Positions 1-12,082 of a stretch of 64,000 nucleotides of DNA are shown piece after piece; position 1 is the first letter of the stretch, and every line of letters begins with the position of its first letter. The translations under genes and the position numbers were made by a program. The notes under the pieces were generated by a model. That model worked only from the letters and a program-made list of their open reading frames with translations, searched no databases and was not told the DNA's origin. Origin of the DNA: Nocardioides carbamazepini (GTDB lineage Bacteria > Actinomycetota > Actinomycetes > Propionibacteriales > Nocardioidaceae); contig NZ_JAHTLF010000013.1 in assembly GCF_024614185.1 (NCBI RefSeq), positions 426,870-490,869 on the forward strand, written 5' to 3'.

Positions 1-749
1 AGACCCTTGCGCTGACCGATCGTGAACCCGTAGGTGCCCTCGTGGTGTCCCAGCACCTCACCGGTGGCGTCGTCGCGGATCTCCCCGCCCTGGTTGGGGG
101 CGCGGTCGCCGAGCTTCTCCCGGAGCCAGCCGGTGTTGTCGCCGTCGGCGACGAAGCAGATGTCGTGGCTGTCCGGCTTGTCGGCGACCAGCAGGCCCCG
201 CGCCGCGGCCTCGGCCCGGACCTGCGGCTTCGGCGTGTCGCCGAGCGGGAACAGCGAGTGCCGCAGCTGCTGCTCGTCGAGCACGCCGAGGACGTACGAC
301 TGGTCCTTGGCCGCGTCGACGGCCCGGTGCAGCTCCACCTCGCCCCCGGCCGACGCGCGCACGGTCGCGTAGTGACCCGTCGCCACCGCGTCGAACCCCA
401 GCGCCAGCGCCTTGTCGAGGACGGCGGCGAACTTGATCTTCTCGTTGCAGCGCAGGCACGGGTTCGGTGTCTGCCCGGCCGCGTAGGTGTCCATGAAGTC
501 CTCGACCACGTCGGTGTGGAAGCGGTCGGACAGATCCCACACGTAGAACGGGATGCCGATCACGTCGGCCGCGCGACGGGCGTCGTTGGCATCCTCGATC
601 GTGCAGCAGCCGCGGGCGCCGGTGCGGTAGGACTGGGGGTTGCGCGCCAGCGCGAGGTGGATGCCGGTGACCTCATGGCCGGCCTCGGCGGCGCGGGCGG
701 CGGCCACGGCGGAGTCCACTCCCCCGGACATGGCGGCGACGACCCTCAT
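1..749 (-). CDS. mnmA: tRNA 2-thiouridine(34) synthase MnmA, C-terminus cut off by window edge
   Basis: Cytoplasmic enzyme that adenylates U34 of Lys/Glu/Gln tRNAs and inserts sulfur. The start is ATG at 749. The PP-loop motif SGGVDS lies at about residues 8-13. Further on are the [10 protein letters not shown] segment and [12 protein letters not shown] with the first catalytic cysteine, and near the edge [11 protein letters not shown]. About 249 codons are visible out of a usual ~360, so the C-terminal beta-barrel part is missing. The cysteine desulfurase gene lies 21 bases upstream in the same direction and would supply the persulfide; mycobacteria have the same iscS-mnmA order. Confidence 0.95.
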   Translation of the reverse strand, partial: MRVVAAMSGGVDSAVAAARAAEAGHEVTGIHLALARNPQSYRTGARGCCTIEDANDARRAADVIGIPFYVWDLSDRFHTDVVEDFMDTYAAGQTPNPCLRCNEKIKFAAVLDKALALGFDAVATGHYATVRASAGGEVELHRAVDAAKDQSYVLGVLDEQQLRHSLFPLGDTPKPQVRAEAAARGLLVADKPDSHDICFVADGDNTGWLREKLGDRAPNQGGEIRDDATGEVLGHHEGTYGFTIGQRKG

Positions 750-770
750 GCGCGCGGGCCCTCCTCCGGG

Positions 771-1946
771 TCAGGCACGGGCCGCGCGGGCGCGCTCGAC
801 GCACGGGCCGATCGCCTCGGCCACCGCCGCGACGTCGGCGGCGGTGCTGGTGTGGCCGAGGCTGAACCGCAGTGAGCTGCGTGCCTCGTCGCTCGTGCGA
901 CCCATCGCGAGCAGGACGTGCGACGGCTGCGGCACCCCCGCCGAGCAGGCCGAGCCGGTCGAGCACTCGATGCCGCGGGCGTCGAGCAGCATGAGCAGCG
1001 AGTCGCCCTCGCAGCCGGGGAAGCTCAGGTGGGCGTTGCCGGGCAGCCGGTCGACGGGGTCGCCGTTGAGGACCGCGTCCGGTACGGCCCGGCACACGGC
1101 GGCCACGAGGTCGTCACGGAGCGCCGCCAGCCGAGCGGCATGCTCGCTCTGCTGCTTGACCGCGAGCTCCACGGCGCCGGCGAAACCGGCGATGGCCGGT
1201 ACGTCGAGGGTGCCGCTGCGCACGTCACGCTCCTGACCGCCGCCGTGCACGAGGGCGGCCAGCTCCACCTCGCGCCGGACCACCAGCGCCCCGACGCCCA
1301 GCGGACCGCCGACCTTGTGCCCCGACAGCGACAGCGCGTCCACGCCGGCGGTGGCGAAGTCGACCGGCGTCGCGCCGACCGCCTGGACGGCGTCGGTGTG
1401 GACGGGGATGGCGTGCGACTGCGCGACCGCCACCACCTGGTCGACGGGCTGGAGGGAGCCGACCTCGTTGTTGGCCCACATCACGGTGACCAGCGCGACC
1501 GACACCGGGTCGCGCTCCACCGCCGCCCGCAGCGCCTCGACGTCGAGGCGGCCCTGCCGGTCGACCGGCAGCAGCTCGACCTGGGCGCCCTCGTGCTCCT
1601 CGAGCCAGGCCAGCGCGTCGAGCACCGCGTGATGCTCGACGGCCGTCGCCAGGATCCGGGTCCGCCGGGGATCGGCGTCGCGGCGCGACCAGTACAGCCC
1701 CTTGACCGCCAGGTTGTCGGCCTCGGTGCCGCCGGAGGTGAAGACCACCTCGCCCGGACGGCAGCCCAGGGCCTGCGCCACGGTCTCCCGCGACTCCTCC
1801 ACCACCCGCCGCGCCCGACGGCCCGAGGCATGCAGCGAGCTGGCGTTGCCGACCTCGCGCAGGTGGGCGGTCATCGCCTCCACCGCGACGTCGGTCATCG
1901 GCGTCGTCGCGGCGTGGTCGAGGTAGACCGTCCGAATGTCATCCAT
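771..1946 (-). CDS. iscS: cysteine desulfurase (IscS/NifS family)
   Basis: A PLP enzyme that takes sulfur from cysteine and passes it on as a persulfide, here most likely to MnmA and perhaps to Fe-S assembly. Length is 391 aa. The N-terminus YLDHAATTP is typical. The PLP lysine sits in SGHKVGG around residue 210 and the active-site cysteine in STGSACSAG around residue 330. I chose the ATG at 1946 because GGAGA lies 5 bases before it. An in-frame start 48 bases upstream would add residues unlike the family. It forms a likely two-gene operon with mnmA. Confidence 0.94.
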   Translation of the reverse strand: MDDIRTVYLDHAATTPMTDVAVEAMTAHLREVGNASSLHASGRRARRVVEESRETVAQALGCRPGEVVFTSGGTEADNLAVKGLYWSRRDADPRRTRILATAVEHHAVLDALAWLEEHEGAQVELLPVDRQGRLDVEALRAAVERDPVSVALVTVMWANNEVGSLQPVDQVVAVAQSHAIPVHTDAVQAVGATPVDFATAGVDALSLSGHKVGGPLGVGALVVRREVELAALVHGGGQERDVRSGTLDVPAIAGFAGAVELAVKQQSEHAARLAALRDDLVAAVCRAVPDAVLNGDPVDRLPGNAHLSFPGCEGDSLLMLLDARGIECSTGSACSAGVPQPSHVLLAMGRTSDEARSSLRFSLGHTSTAADVAAVAEAIGPCVERARAARA

Positions 1947-2002
1947 GGCGTCTCCAAGATTACGACCCGGTCGTGCGACGCGCCCATCCGGCACGTCCGG
2001 CG

Positions 2003-2082
2003 AGCGCTGTAACTACCTGTTCTTGCCCGTACCTGATCCGTAGACCGGTACGGCAGAGGCAAGGACGGGTAGTTACAGCGCT
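2003..2082. repeat. Long inverted repeat between divergent iscS and monooxygenase genes
   Basis: The arms 2003-2017 and 2068-2082 are a perfect 15-base inverted repeat (AGCGCTGTAACTACC / GGTAGTTACAGCGCT). The symmetry continues inward for 10 more positions (2018-2027 with 2058-2067), interrupted by two mismatches that are G-U pairs in plus-strand RNA, and then through CGTACC/GGTACG after a 5-base bulge. It could be a paired operator, since the right arm reaches a -10-like box of the monooxygenase gene. It could also be a hairpin-forming or MITE-like element. Confidence 0.7.
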
Positions 2083-2087
2083 ACCGT
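2082..2087 (+). promoter_or_regulatory. Putative -10 box (TACCGT), leaderless start for monooxygenase
   Basis: TACCGT fits the actinobacterial TANNNT -10 pattern and ends six bases before the GTG at 2094. Transcription would therefore begin at or next to the start codon. There is no Shine-Dalgarno sequence and no convincing -35 box. The right arm of the 2003-2082 inverted repeat touches this box. Confidence 0.4.
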
Positions 2088-2093
2088 GGCCGC

Positions 2094-3212
2094 GTGAGCG
2101 ACGGTCCCGAGCTGGTGATCGCGGGGGCCGGGATCTCCGGTCTGGCGCTCGCGGCGGGACTCGCGCACGCCGGCACCCCGCTCCGCGTCCGGCTGCTGGA
2201 CGAGCGGCCCGGGCTGGGGAGCTCGGGTGGCGCGATCACCCTCTGGCCGGCCGCGCTGGCCGCCCTGGACCGGATCGGCGTAGGCACGGAGGTCCGGGCG
2301 GCGGGACACCCCGTCGGCGCGGGCACGATCCGCAGCCGCACCGGCCGAACGCTCCGGTCCCTGGACCCGGCCCGGACCGCGGCCGCGCTCGGCGAGTCGC
2401 CGCTCGCGGTGCGCCGTGGCCCCCTCATCGAGCTCCTGCACGCTCGGATCGCGCCGGGCCGCGTGGCGTTCGATTCCGCCGTCCACTCCTACGAGCGCAT
2501 CGACGGCGGGGTGCGGGTACGCACCTCGCACGGCACCCTCGACGCACGGGCGCTCGTCGGTGCCGACGGGTACCGCTCCCAGGTCGCGCGGACCCTCCAT
2601 CCCGGCCTGGGCGAGCGGTACGCCGGCTATCCGGCCTGGCGCGGCCTGACCCGGGTGCCGGGCCTCGAGGCCGTCCAGCTGTGGGGCGCGCGGCAGGAGT
2701 TCGGCGTAGTGCCCCTCGGCGACGGACTCGCCTACTGGTTCGCGACCGTCCGGGAGCCCGCGGAGGGCGCGGCCGTCGATGAGCTGGCCCACCTGGCCGA
2801 GGCGTTCCGGGGCTGGCCGGAGCCGGTCGCGCGGGTGCTCGCCGGCACCGATCCGCAGGCGGTCGGCCGCAACGACGTGATGGACCGTCAGCCGCTCCGG
2901 CGCTGGCACGACGGACCGGTCGTCGTGATCGGCGACGCCGCGCACCCGATGCGCCCCCACCTGGGCCAGGGCGGCTGCCAGGCACTCGTGGACGCCGCAC
3001 TCCTCGCGTCGCTGCTCGCCGACGGCTCTCTGGAGGACGCGTTCGCGGCGTTCGAGGCCCGGCGTCGTCGTACGACGAGACGCGTGGTGGTGGCCTCCCG
3101 GGCCGCCGCGCGGGCGGTCGAGGCACCCGCCGCGGTGCACCGTCTGTCGGCACTGGTGCCGGACGCGGTCCTGCTGCGCGCCCTCGGGGCGATCAGCGGT
3201 CGCCGGGACTAG
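2094..3212 (+). CDS. FAD-dependent monooxygenase (class A flavoprotein, UbiH/PHBH-like)
   Basis: A 372 aa NAD(P)H-dependent aromatic-ring hydroxylase type protein. The N-terminal dinucleotide-binding motif GAGISGLALAAGL is at about residues 10-22. The DG motif (GADGYRSQVAR) lies near residue 160, and the GD motif (GDAAHPMRPHLGQG) near residue 280. No transmembrane segment or signal peptide is seen. It stands alone, divergent from iscS and convergent with proB (4 bases between stops). The substrate cannot be told from the sequence. The start is GTG with no Shine-Dalgarno sequence. Confidence 0.87.
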   Translation: MSDGPELVIAGAGISGLALAAGLAHAGTPLRVRLLDERPGLGSSGGAITLWPAALAALDRIGVGTEVRAAGHPVGAGTIRSRTGRTLRSLDPARTAAALGESPLAVRRGPLIELLHARIAPGRVAFDSAVHSYERIDGGVRVRTSHGTLDARALVGADGYRSQVARTLHPGLGERYAGYPAWRGLTRVPGLEAVQLWGARQEFGVVPLGDGLAYWFATVREPAEGAAVDELAHLAEAFRGWPEPVARVLAGTDPQAVGRNDVMDRQPLRRWHDGPVVVIGDAAHPMRPHLGQGGCQALVDAALLASLLADGSLEDAFAAFEARRRRTTRRVVVASRAAARAVEAPAAVHRLSALVPDAVLLRALGAISGRRD

Positions 3213-3216
3213 AGGA

Positions 3217-4332
3217 TCAGAGGACCACGAGGTCGTCGCGGTGGACGACCTCGCGCTCGTAGGCCGCGCCCAGCTCGCGCTTGAGCTCCTTGGAGGAGCG
3301 GCCCAGCAACGTCGGGATCTCGGCGGCGTCGAAGTTGACCAGGCCGCGGGCCACGACGGTGCCGTCGGGATCGAGCAGGTCGACGGGGTCGCCGGCGCTG
3401 AAGTCGCCCTGGACCCCGGTCACGCCCGCTGCCAGGAGCGAGGCGCGGCGCTCGACGACGGCGCGCACCGCGCCGGCATCGAGGACGAGACCGCCCTTGG
3501 GCTCGGTGGCGTGGCGCAGCCACAGCAGCCGCGTGGGGCGGCGCTTGCCGGTGGGATGGAACAGGGTGCCGACCTGCTCGCCCGCGAGCGCCTCGCCCGC
3601 CCGGTCGGCGGAGGTGAGGACGACGGGGATGCCCGAGCCGGTCGCGATCGCCGCGGCGTCGACCTTGGTCGCCATCCCGCCGGTGCCGAGGCCGGCCGTA
3701 CCGACCGAGCCGACGACCACCTGGTCGAGGTCGGCGGAGCCGCGCACGTCGCCGATCAGGCGCGCACCGGGACGCGACGGCGGACCGTCGTACAGGCCGT
3801 CGACGTCGGAGAGCAGGACCAGCAGATCGGCGTGGACCAGATGCGCGACGAGCGCCGCGAGCCGGTCGTTGTCTCCGAAGCGGATCTCGGTCGTCGCCAC
3901 CGTGTCGTTCTCGTTGACGATAGGGATCACACCGAGCTCGAGCAGTTGGGCGAAGGTCTGATGGGCGTTGCGATAGTGCGAGCGCCGGGTCACGTCATCG
4001 AGCGTCAGCAGCACCTGCCCCGCGATCAGGTCGTGGCGGGCCAGCTCCTCGGTGTAGCGGTGCACGAGCAGCCCCTGGCCGACGCTCGCGGCGGCCTGCT
4101 GTGCGGCGAGACCGCGCGGTCGCCTCCGCAGGCCGAGCGGCGCCAGGCCGGCCGCGATCGCGCCGGAGGAGACCAGCACCACCTCGGCACCGCGCGCCCG
4201 CGCCGCGGCGAGTACGTCGACCAGCGCGCTCATCCGCGCCGGGTCGATGCCACCGGAGGCGGTGGTCAGCGACGACGAGCCGACCTTGACCACGATCCGG
4301 CGGGCCGCGGTCACCAGGTCGCGCTCACTCAC
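3217..4332 (-). CDS. proB: glutamate 5-kinase
   Basis: Phosphorylates glutamate in the first step of proline synthesis. The protein is 371 aa, the long form. The N-terminal amino-acid kinase domain begins with [10 protein letters not shown] and has [16 protein letters not shown]-terminal PUA domain covers about residues 280-360. The GTG start overlaps the end of obgE by 8 bases, so the two are translationally coupled. The obgE-proB order is common in actinobacteria. The proA gene that often follows is absent; the next gene downstream is the convergent monooxygenase. Confidence 0.95.
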   Translation of the reverse strand: MSERDLVTAARRIVVKVGSSSLTTASGGIDPARMSALVDVLAAARARGAEVVLVSSGAIAAGLAPLGLRRRPRGLAAQQAAASVGQGLLVHRYTEELARHDLIAGQVLLTLDDVTRRSHYRNAHQTFAQLLELGVIPIVNENDTVATTEIRFGDNDRLAALVAHLVHADLLVLLSDVDGLYDGPPSRPGARLIGDVRGSADLDQVVVGSVGTAGLGTGGMATKVDAAAIATGSGIPVVLTSADRAGEALAGEQVGTLFHPTGKRRPTRLLWLRHATEPKGGLVLDAGAVRAVVERRASLLAAGVTGVQGDFSAGDPVDLLDPDGTVVARGLVNFDAAEIPTLLGRSSKELKRELGAAYEREVVHRDDLVVL

Positions 4333-5887
4333 CGGGGTCGTCCTCGAGCCACGCGTCGTCGTCGGCCGGGATCGGCCGGGCGTCCGGGTCCGCCTCCGAG
4401 CCGATCTCGTAGGAGCTCGGACCGTAGACCTCGGGCTGGTCGATGCGGCGCGCGACGTCGGCGCGGGTCTCGCCCTCGGCGCGGTCGTCCAGGTTCTCGT
4501 GGATCTCGCGGCGACGAGCGGCGGCGGGGCGCTGCTCGTGGAAGCGGTCGTCCTCGCCCCGACGGGAGAGGTTCTCCGCCCCCGCGTCGATGCCGGGCTT
4601 GAAGTCGAAGACCACCGAGTCGTCGGTGGGCCCGATCAGGACGGCATCGCCCTCCTCCGCGCCCTGCGCGAGGAGCTTCGCCTCGACACCGAGGCGGTTG
4701 AGCCGGTCGGCGAGGTAGCCGACGGCCTCGTCGTTGCTGAAGTCGGTCTGCCGAACCCAGCGCTCCGGCTTCACGCCGCGCACCCGCCAGCCGGCGCCGG
4801 TGCGCGTGACCGTGAAGCCGTCGTCGTTCACCGCCTTGGGCCGTACGACGATCCGGGCCGGGATCTCCGACGCCTTCTCCTGCCGGGCCGCCACGACGAT
4901 CTCGGCCATGGCGTAGACCAGCTCACGGGTGCCCTCACCGGAGACGGCGGAGAGCTCGAAGACGCGCAGGCCGCGCTCGCGGAGCTCCTCGACGACCAGC
5001 TCGGCGATGCCGCGACCGTCGGGCACATCGACCTTGTTGAGCGCCACCAGGCGCGGCCGATCGTCCAGGCCGCCGTACCTGCGCAGCTCGTCCTCGATCA
5101 CGTCGAGGTCGTCGACCGGGTTGCGGCCGGGCTCCAGCGTCGCTGTGTCGAGGACGTGCACGATGGCGGCGCAGCGCTCGATGTGGCGCAGGAAGTCGTG
5201 TCCCAGGCCTCGGCCCTCCGCGGCCCCCTCGATCAGGCCCGGCACGTCCGCGACCGTGAACACGGTCTCACCGGCCGTGACCACACCGAGGTTCGGGACG
5301 AGGGTGGTGAACGGGTAGTCCGCGATCTTGGGCCGGGCCCGCGAGATGGCGGCGATGAGGCTGGACTTGCCGGCGCTGGGATACCCGACCAGACCGACGT
5401 CGGCGACCACCTTGAGCTCGAGCACGACCTCGAGCTCGTCGCCGGGCTCGCCGAGCAGTGCGAAGCCGGGCGCCTTGCGCGACTTCGAGGCCAGGGACGC
5501 GTTGCCGAGCCCGCCGCGACCGCCCTGCGCCACGACCAGCTCGGCGCCGGCCGTGACCAGGTCGGCGACGACCTCGCCGTTGCGGTACTTGACCACGGTC
5601 CCCGCCGGCACCGGCAGCACCAGGTCGGCTCCGTGGGCGCCGTTGCGCCGGTCGCCGGCACCGTGACCGCCGTGCTCGGCCTTGCGGCGCGGGCTGTGGT
5701 GGTAGTCGAGCAGGGTGGTGACGTCGGGGTCGACACGCAAGATGACCGAGCCGCCGGGACCGCCGTTGCCACCGTCGGGGCCGCCGAGCGGCTTGAACTT
5801 CTCGCGGTGGACCGACGCGACGCCGTTGCCACCGCGACCTGCGGACACGAAGAGGACCACGCGGTCGACGAAAGTGGGCACGGCCAT
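4325..5887 (-). CDS. obgE: Obg family GTPase (ribosome assembly, stress response)
   Basis: A 520 aa GTPase acting on the 50S subunit. The glycine-rich Obg fold covers residues 1-158 and the G domain about 159-335, with the P-loop [19 protein letters not shown] and NKVD. A C-terminal OCT domain follows (about 355-430). After it comes an acidic, low-complexity tail of roughly 80 residues, as in other actinobacterial Obg proteins. The start is [12 protein letters not shown]. It lies downstream of rplU-rpmA but behind a strong hairpin at 5914-5943, so it may be expressed partly by read-through. Confidence 0.96.
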   Translation of the reverse strand: MAVPTFVDRVVLFVSAGRGGNGVASVHREKFKPLGGPDGGNGGPGGSVILRVDPDVTTLLDYHHSPRRKAEHGGHGAGDRRNGAHGADLVLPVPAGTVVKYRNGEVVADLVTAGAELVVAQGGRGGLGNASLASKSRKAPGFALLGEPGDELEVVLELKVVADVGLVGYPSAGKSSLIAAISRARPKIADYPFTTLVPNLGVVTAGETVFTVADVPGLIEGAAEGRGLGHDFLRHIERCAAIVHVLDTATLEPGRNPVDDLDVIEDELRRYGGLDDRPRLVALNKVDVPDGRGIAELVVEELRERGLRVFELSAVSGEGTRELVYAMAEIVVAARQEKASEIPARIVVRPKAVNDDGFTVTRTGAGWRVRGVKPERWVRQTDFSNDEAVGYLADRLNRLGVEAKLLAQGAEEGDAVLIGPTDDSVVFDFKPGIDAGAENLSRRGEDDRFHEQRPAAARRREIHENLDDRAEGETRADVARRIDQPEVYGPSSYEIGSEADPDARPIPADDDAWLEDDPGE

Positions 5888-5913
5888 GGATTCAGTCTTT
5901 CAGGAGAAATGGA

Positions 5914-5943
5914 CGAAGGGCGTCCCGAACGGGACGCCCTTCG
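5914..5943 (-). terminator. Strong hairpin between rpmA and obgE
   Basis: A perfect 13-base-pair stem (CGAAGGGCGTCCC paired with GGGACGCCCTTCG) with a 4-base loop lies 26 bases past the rpmA stop. A short pyrimidine-rich stretch with three Ts follows on the minus strand. It looks like an intrinsic terminator or attenuator that would lower obgE-proB expression relative to the ribosomal proteins. Confidence 0.75.
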
Positions 5944-5969
5944 ATGCCGAGGCAGGAGTGAGCGTCAGC

Positions 5970-6224
5970 TCACTCGCCCGGGACGATGTTGACGACCTTG
6001 CGGCCGCGCTTGCGGCCGAACTCCACCGCACCGGCGACCAGCGCGAAGAGCGTGTCGTCGCTGCCACGGCCGACACCGGAGCCCGGGTGGAAGTGGGTGC
6101 CGCGCTGGCGAACGATGATCTCGCCGGCGTTGACGAGCTGGCCGCCGAAGCGCTTCACGCCGAGGCGCTGGGCGTTGGAGTCGCGGCCGTTCTTGGTGGA
6201 CGCCGCGCCCTTCTTGTGTGCCAT
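5970..6224 (-). CDS. rpmA: 50S ribosomal protein L27
   Basis: An 84 aa ribosomal protein near the peptidyl-transferase centre. It starts [20 protein letters not shown] and has [22 protein letters not shown], both diagnostic. There is no Firmicutes-type cleavable N-terminal extension. It lies 38 bases after rplU in the standard L21-L27 operon. Confidence 0.98.
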   Translation of the reverse strand: MAHKKGAASTKNGRDSNAQRLGVKRFGGQLVNAGEIIVRQRGTHFHPGSGVGRGSDDTLFALVAGAVEFGRKRGRKVVNIVPGE

Positions 6225-6262
6225 GTTTCAGTCCTTCGGAATGTGTCGAGCCCGGTGGGAGC

Positions 6263-6568
6263 TCAGAGCTTGATGTCGGTGACCTTGACCTGGGTGTACT
6301 TCTGGCGGTGACCCTGGCGCTTCTTGTAGCCGGTCTTGTTCTTGTACTTCTGGATGACGATCTTCGGGCCCTTGGTGGCACCCAGGACCTCGACCGTCAC
6401 GGCCGCCTTGTCGAGGCCAGTAGCGGTCACCTTGTCGCCGTCGACGGCGAGCACGACCGGCAGGGTCAGGGTGTCGCCGACCGGCGTGGAGACCTTGTCG
6501 ATCTCGATGACGTCGCCGACAGCGACCTTCTCCTGCTTCGCGCCTGCGCGCACGATCGCGTACACCAC
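6263..6568 (-). CDS. rplU: 50S ribosomal protein L21
   Basis: A 101 aa protein that binds 23S rRNA. It begins [19 protein letters not shown] and ends in the [18 protein letters not shown] region typical of L21. It is the first gene of the rplU-rpmA operon. The 126 bases between it and the rne terminator hairpin must hold its promoter and leader. Confidence 0.98.
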   Translation of the reverse strand: MVYAIVRAGAKQEKVAVGDVIEIDKVSTPVGDTLTLPVVLAVDGDKVTATGLDKAAVTVEVLGATKGPKIVIQKYKNKTGYKKRQGHRQKYTQVKVTDIKL

Positions 6569-6694
6569 CGGGCTCCTTCTGGTTCAACGTCTGGGTCTAC
6601 GGCACACTGCGGATCCCACGTCGCGAGCTACGTCGCGCGATGCCGGGTGCCAGCAGAACGGAACGCCTCGGCGGCGCACCGACGAACAATGTTA

Positions 6695-6741
6695 CGGGCC
6701 GTGCCGGATTCCGCCAAAACCACGGCTCCCGGCACGGCCCG
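6695..6741 (-). terminator. Intrinsic terminator after rne
   Basis: A perfect 13-base-pair stem (6695-6707 with 6729-6741, CGGGCCGTGCCGG / CCGGCACGGCCCG) around a 21-base loop. It lies 9 bases beyond the rne stop. On the minus strand it is followed by TAACATTGTT. It separates rne from rplU. Confidence 0.7.
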
Positions 6742-6750
6742 GGCGGGTGA

Positions 6751-9642
<2,892 letters not shown>

Positions 9643-9981
9643 TGCGCTACTCCTCCACCCGAGCCCGCTCTCACGTACCCGGGGTGTCGTCGGCGCACGC
9701 GTGAAGCGGCGCCACAAGCCTTCGTGGGACGACACCCTCCGCGGTCTTGCGTCGCCGGAGGCGGGCCCCTCGCCTGCCGCGGTCGCCGTGCGCGTCGCGT
9801 CGGGCGGTGGTCCGTCTCCACCGTGCCGGGCGGTCAGTCACCTGCCGACCGGCGAGAACGTCGTCGATCTCACCGCACGCTGTCCTGTGGAACGCGCGCG
9901 GAGGTAGATCTGTGGCGAGTATCGCACACGGTCGTCACCCGGTCGTCATCCCTGAGCCGTCAGCGGGTCGCCGACAGGCGT
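9643..9981 (-). other. Gene-free stretch upstream of rne
   Basis: 339 bases between the DUF2344 stop and the rne start. I see no credible gene in it. A GATACT at 9918-9923 (minus strand) resembles a -10 box and would give an rne leader of about 270 bases. A long leader is plausible because RNase E genes are often autoregulated through theirs. No obvious conserved RNA motif was recognised. Confidence 0.4.
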
Positions 9982-10701
9982 TCAGCGAGGCGCGAGCGGA
10001 TCACCGATCACGCCGGTCCCCCGGTCGAGGACGCCCTGCGCGACCCGGGTCAGCAGCCCGGTCGCGGACACCTCGAGGCCGCTGGCCTCGCGCAGCCCGG
10101 TGAGCACGTCGTCGGGGCGCACGGCCGGCACGGTGTGCTCCAGGAGCAGGTCCAGGTCGCCGTCCGCGGTCACGGCGAGTCGCACGACCGCCGCCCGGCA
10201 GTCGAAGGCCCGCATGCCCTTCTTCGTCATCCGCTCGACCGTGACCGAGTCGGTCGCCAGGAAGCGCGCGACCGCCTCCTCCGCCCGCCCGTCGGACGTG
10301 TCGCCGAGATCGATCACCCAGTGGCTGGCCGTCAGCAGGTCGGACAGGGACCCGGCCGTGGTCAGGGCGGCATCGACGGCGGTCACGACGTCGAGCCCGT
10401 CGGGAAGTACGGCGTCCAGCGCCTCACCCACCGCGGCCGGCTCCCGGACCTCCGCCAGCCCGAGCTCGACGTACTCCGACTCGCTGGCCGCTCCGGTCGG
10501 CGAGGCGCCGGCGTAGGAGATCCGCGGATGAGGATGGAACCCGGAGGAGTAGGCCATCGGGATGCCCGCCCGGACGACCGCGCGCTCGATGGCGCGGCTG
10601 ACGTCGCGGTGGCTGGTGAAGCGCAGCCGGCCGCGCTTGGCGTACCGGATCCGGATCCGCTGGACCGGCGGTGCCTGCTGTTCGGGCTGCTGACGACTCA
10701 C
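9982..10701 (-). CDS. TIGR03936 family, DUF2344 domain, radical-SAM-linked protein
   Basis: A 239 aa protein of unknown biochemical role that normally sits beside, or is fused to, the TIGR03960 radical-SAM protein. The N-terminal segment RIRYAKRGRLRFTSHRDVSR and the following PMAYSSGFHPHPRISYA are family hallmarks. Here the partner is at 30587-32539, about 20 kb away. The GTG start has no Shine-Dalgarno sequence but does have a TAACCT box at leaderless distance. It lies upstream of rne on the same strand. Confidence 0.88.
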   Translation of the reverse strand: MSRQQPEQQAPPVQRIRIRYAKRGRLRFTSHRDVSRAIERAVVRAGIPMAYSSGFHPHPRISYAGASPTGAASESEYVELGLAEVREPAAVGEALDAVLPDGLDVVTAVDAALTTAGSLSDLLTASHWVIDLGDTSDGRAEEAVARFLATDSVTVERMTKKGMRAFDCRAAVVRLAVTADGDLDLLLEHTVPAVRPDDVLTGLREASGLEVSATGLLTRVAQGVLDRGTGVIGDPLAPR

Positions 10702-10707
10702 TCGGGG

Positions 10708-10713
10708 AGGTTA
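10708..10713 (-). promoter_or_regulatory. Putative -10 box (TAACCT), leaderless start for DUF2344 gene
   Basis: TAACCT ends six bases before the GTG at 10701, so transcription should start at or next to it. No ribosome binding site lies in between. The -35 region is not recognisable. Confidence 0.45.
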
Positions 10714-10776
10714 CCGAGTCCACCCGGCATGCCGGGCAGCCGGCACCCGGAGCACCCCACCCCGCCCGGTCTTCGG

Positions 10777-10802
10777 CCTGGCACTCCCGCCTGGCACTCC
10801 CG
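10777..10802. repeat. Tandem 13-bp direct repeat in the DUF2344/manA intergenic region
   Basis: CCTGGCACTCCCG occurs twice in direct succession (10777-10789 and 10790-10802). It lies about 80 bases upstream of manA, before a TAATCT (10833-10838) that could be its -10 box. The function is unknown. Confidence 0.6.
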
Positions 10803-10880
10803 GAATGGCGACGCCGGTGACGCCCGGTGCCCTAATCTCGCCTCGTCCGACGCAACCGACCGGAACCCTCGGAGGCTCCC

Positions 10881-12059
10881 TTGCTCACGCTCGATTGCCC
10901 GACCCAGTCCTACGACTGGGGATCTGCTGAGGCCATCCCCGGGTTCCAGCGTCGGCAGCCGAACGGCGACCCGGTGGCTGAGGTGTGGGTCGGCACCCAC
11001 CCCCTCGGCACGGCCCAGTTCGTCGACGAGCAGGGTGAGCGGCGCCCCCTGACCGACACCGCCGGCCAGCTGGACTTCATGCTCAAGGTCCTCGCCGCGA
11101 GCCGACCGCTCTCGATCCAGGCCCATCCCAACGCCGCTCAGGCACGAGCCGGGTTCGAGGCCGAGGAAGCGCGCGGCATCCCGATGGGCTCCCCCACGCG
11201 GGTGTTCAAGGACCCGTACCCGAAGCCCGAGATGGTCTACGCCCTCTCCACGTTCGACACGCTCGTCGGCTTCCGGCCGACGGCCGAGATCCTGCGGGTC
11301 CTGATGCCGCTGGGTCACCCCACCGCGAAGGCGCTGACGAAGCAGCTGCGGGAGAACCCGGGTTTCGCCGGCATCGTCCGTCTGGTCGAGGGCCTGCTGG
11401 CCGCGCCGCCGGCGGCCGACGCGGTCACGGAGATCGTGGAGCAGTGCCGCGCGGCGCTGGCCGAGGGCATCGACATCAAGCGGGCCTATGCGACGGCCGT
11501 CGAGATCGAGGCCCACCACCCCGGCGACGTCGGGGTGATCGTGTCGCTGCTGCTCAACCGACTGACGCTGCAGCCCGGCGAGGCGGCGTACCTGGGCACC
11601 GGCATCATCCATGCCCACCTCAGTGGCATGTGCCTGGAGGTGATGGTGTCCTCCGACAACGTGCTGCGCGCCGGCCTGACCTCGAAGCACGTCGACCCCG
11701 CGGGCCTGGTCTCCTGCCTGGAGGAGGGAATGTCCCGGGTCGCCCGGGTCACCCCCCAGCTCTTCGGTACGTCGACCGACGTGTTCAGCCCCACCCGCGA
11801 GTTCGCGCTCTCGGTGACCCAGAGCTCCCAGGCCGACCCGGCCGGGGCGGTCCTCCCCCACCGCGGGCCACGCCTGCTGGTGTGCACCGGCGGTGAGGTG
11901 GCGGTCCTCAACGCCCGCGACGAGATGCTCCACCTGCGCCGAGGCGATGCGGCCTACGCGGGCGACAGCGACGGCGAGCTACGCATCATCGGCACCGGTG
12001 AGGTCGCCCAGGCCTACGTTCCGTCGGGCGCGGCGGGTCGCCTCGACGACCTGCTCTGA
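10881..12059 (+). CDS. manA: mannose-6-phosphate isomerase, class I
   Basis: A 392 aa zinc enzyme interconverting fructose-6-P and mannose-6-P. It supplies mannose donors for surface glycans. The start LTLDCPTQSYDWGS is typical. Zinc and substrate motifs are SIQAHPNAAQ (about residues 76-85), KPEMVYAL and GTGIIHAHLSG. The start is TTG at 10881, with GGAGG 5 bases before it. It opens the polysaccharide region and is convergent with the methyltransferase that follows. Confidence 0.95.
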   Translation: MLTLDCPTQSYDWGSAEAIPGFQRRQPNGDPVAEVWVGTHPLGTAQFVDEQGERRPLTDTAGQLDFMLKVLAASRPLSIQAHPNAAQARAGFEAEEARGIPMGSPTRVFKDPYPKPEMVYALSTFDTLVGFRPTAEILRVLMPLGHPTAKALTKQLRENPGFAGIVRLVEGLLAAPPAADAVTEIVEQCRAALAEGIDIKRAYATAVEIEAHHPGDVGVIVSLLLNRLTLQPGEAAYLGTGIIHAHLSGMCLEVMVSSDNVLRAGLTSKHVDPAGLVSCLEEGMSRVARVTPQLFGTSTDVFSPTREFALSVTQSSQADPAGAVLPHRGPRLLVCTGGEVAVLNARDEMLHLRRGDAAYAGDSDGELRIIGTGEVAQAYVPSGAAGRLDDLL

Positions 12060-12082
12060 CTCGGCCCGCCGTCACGCGGCCA

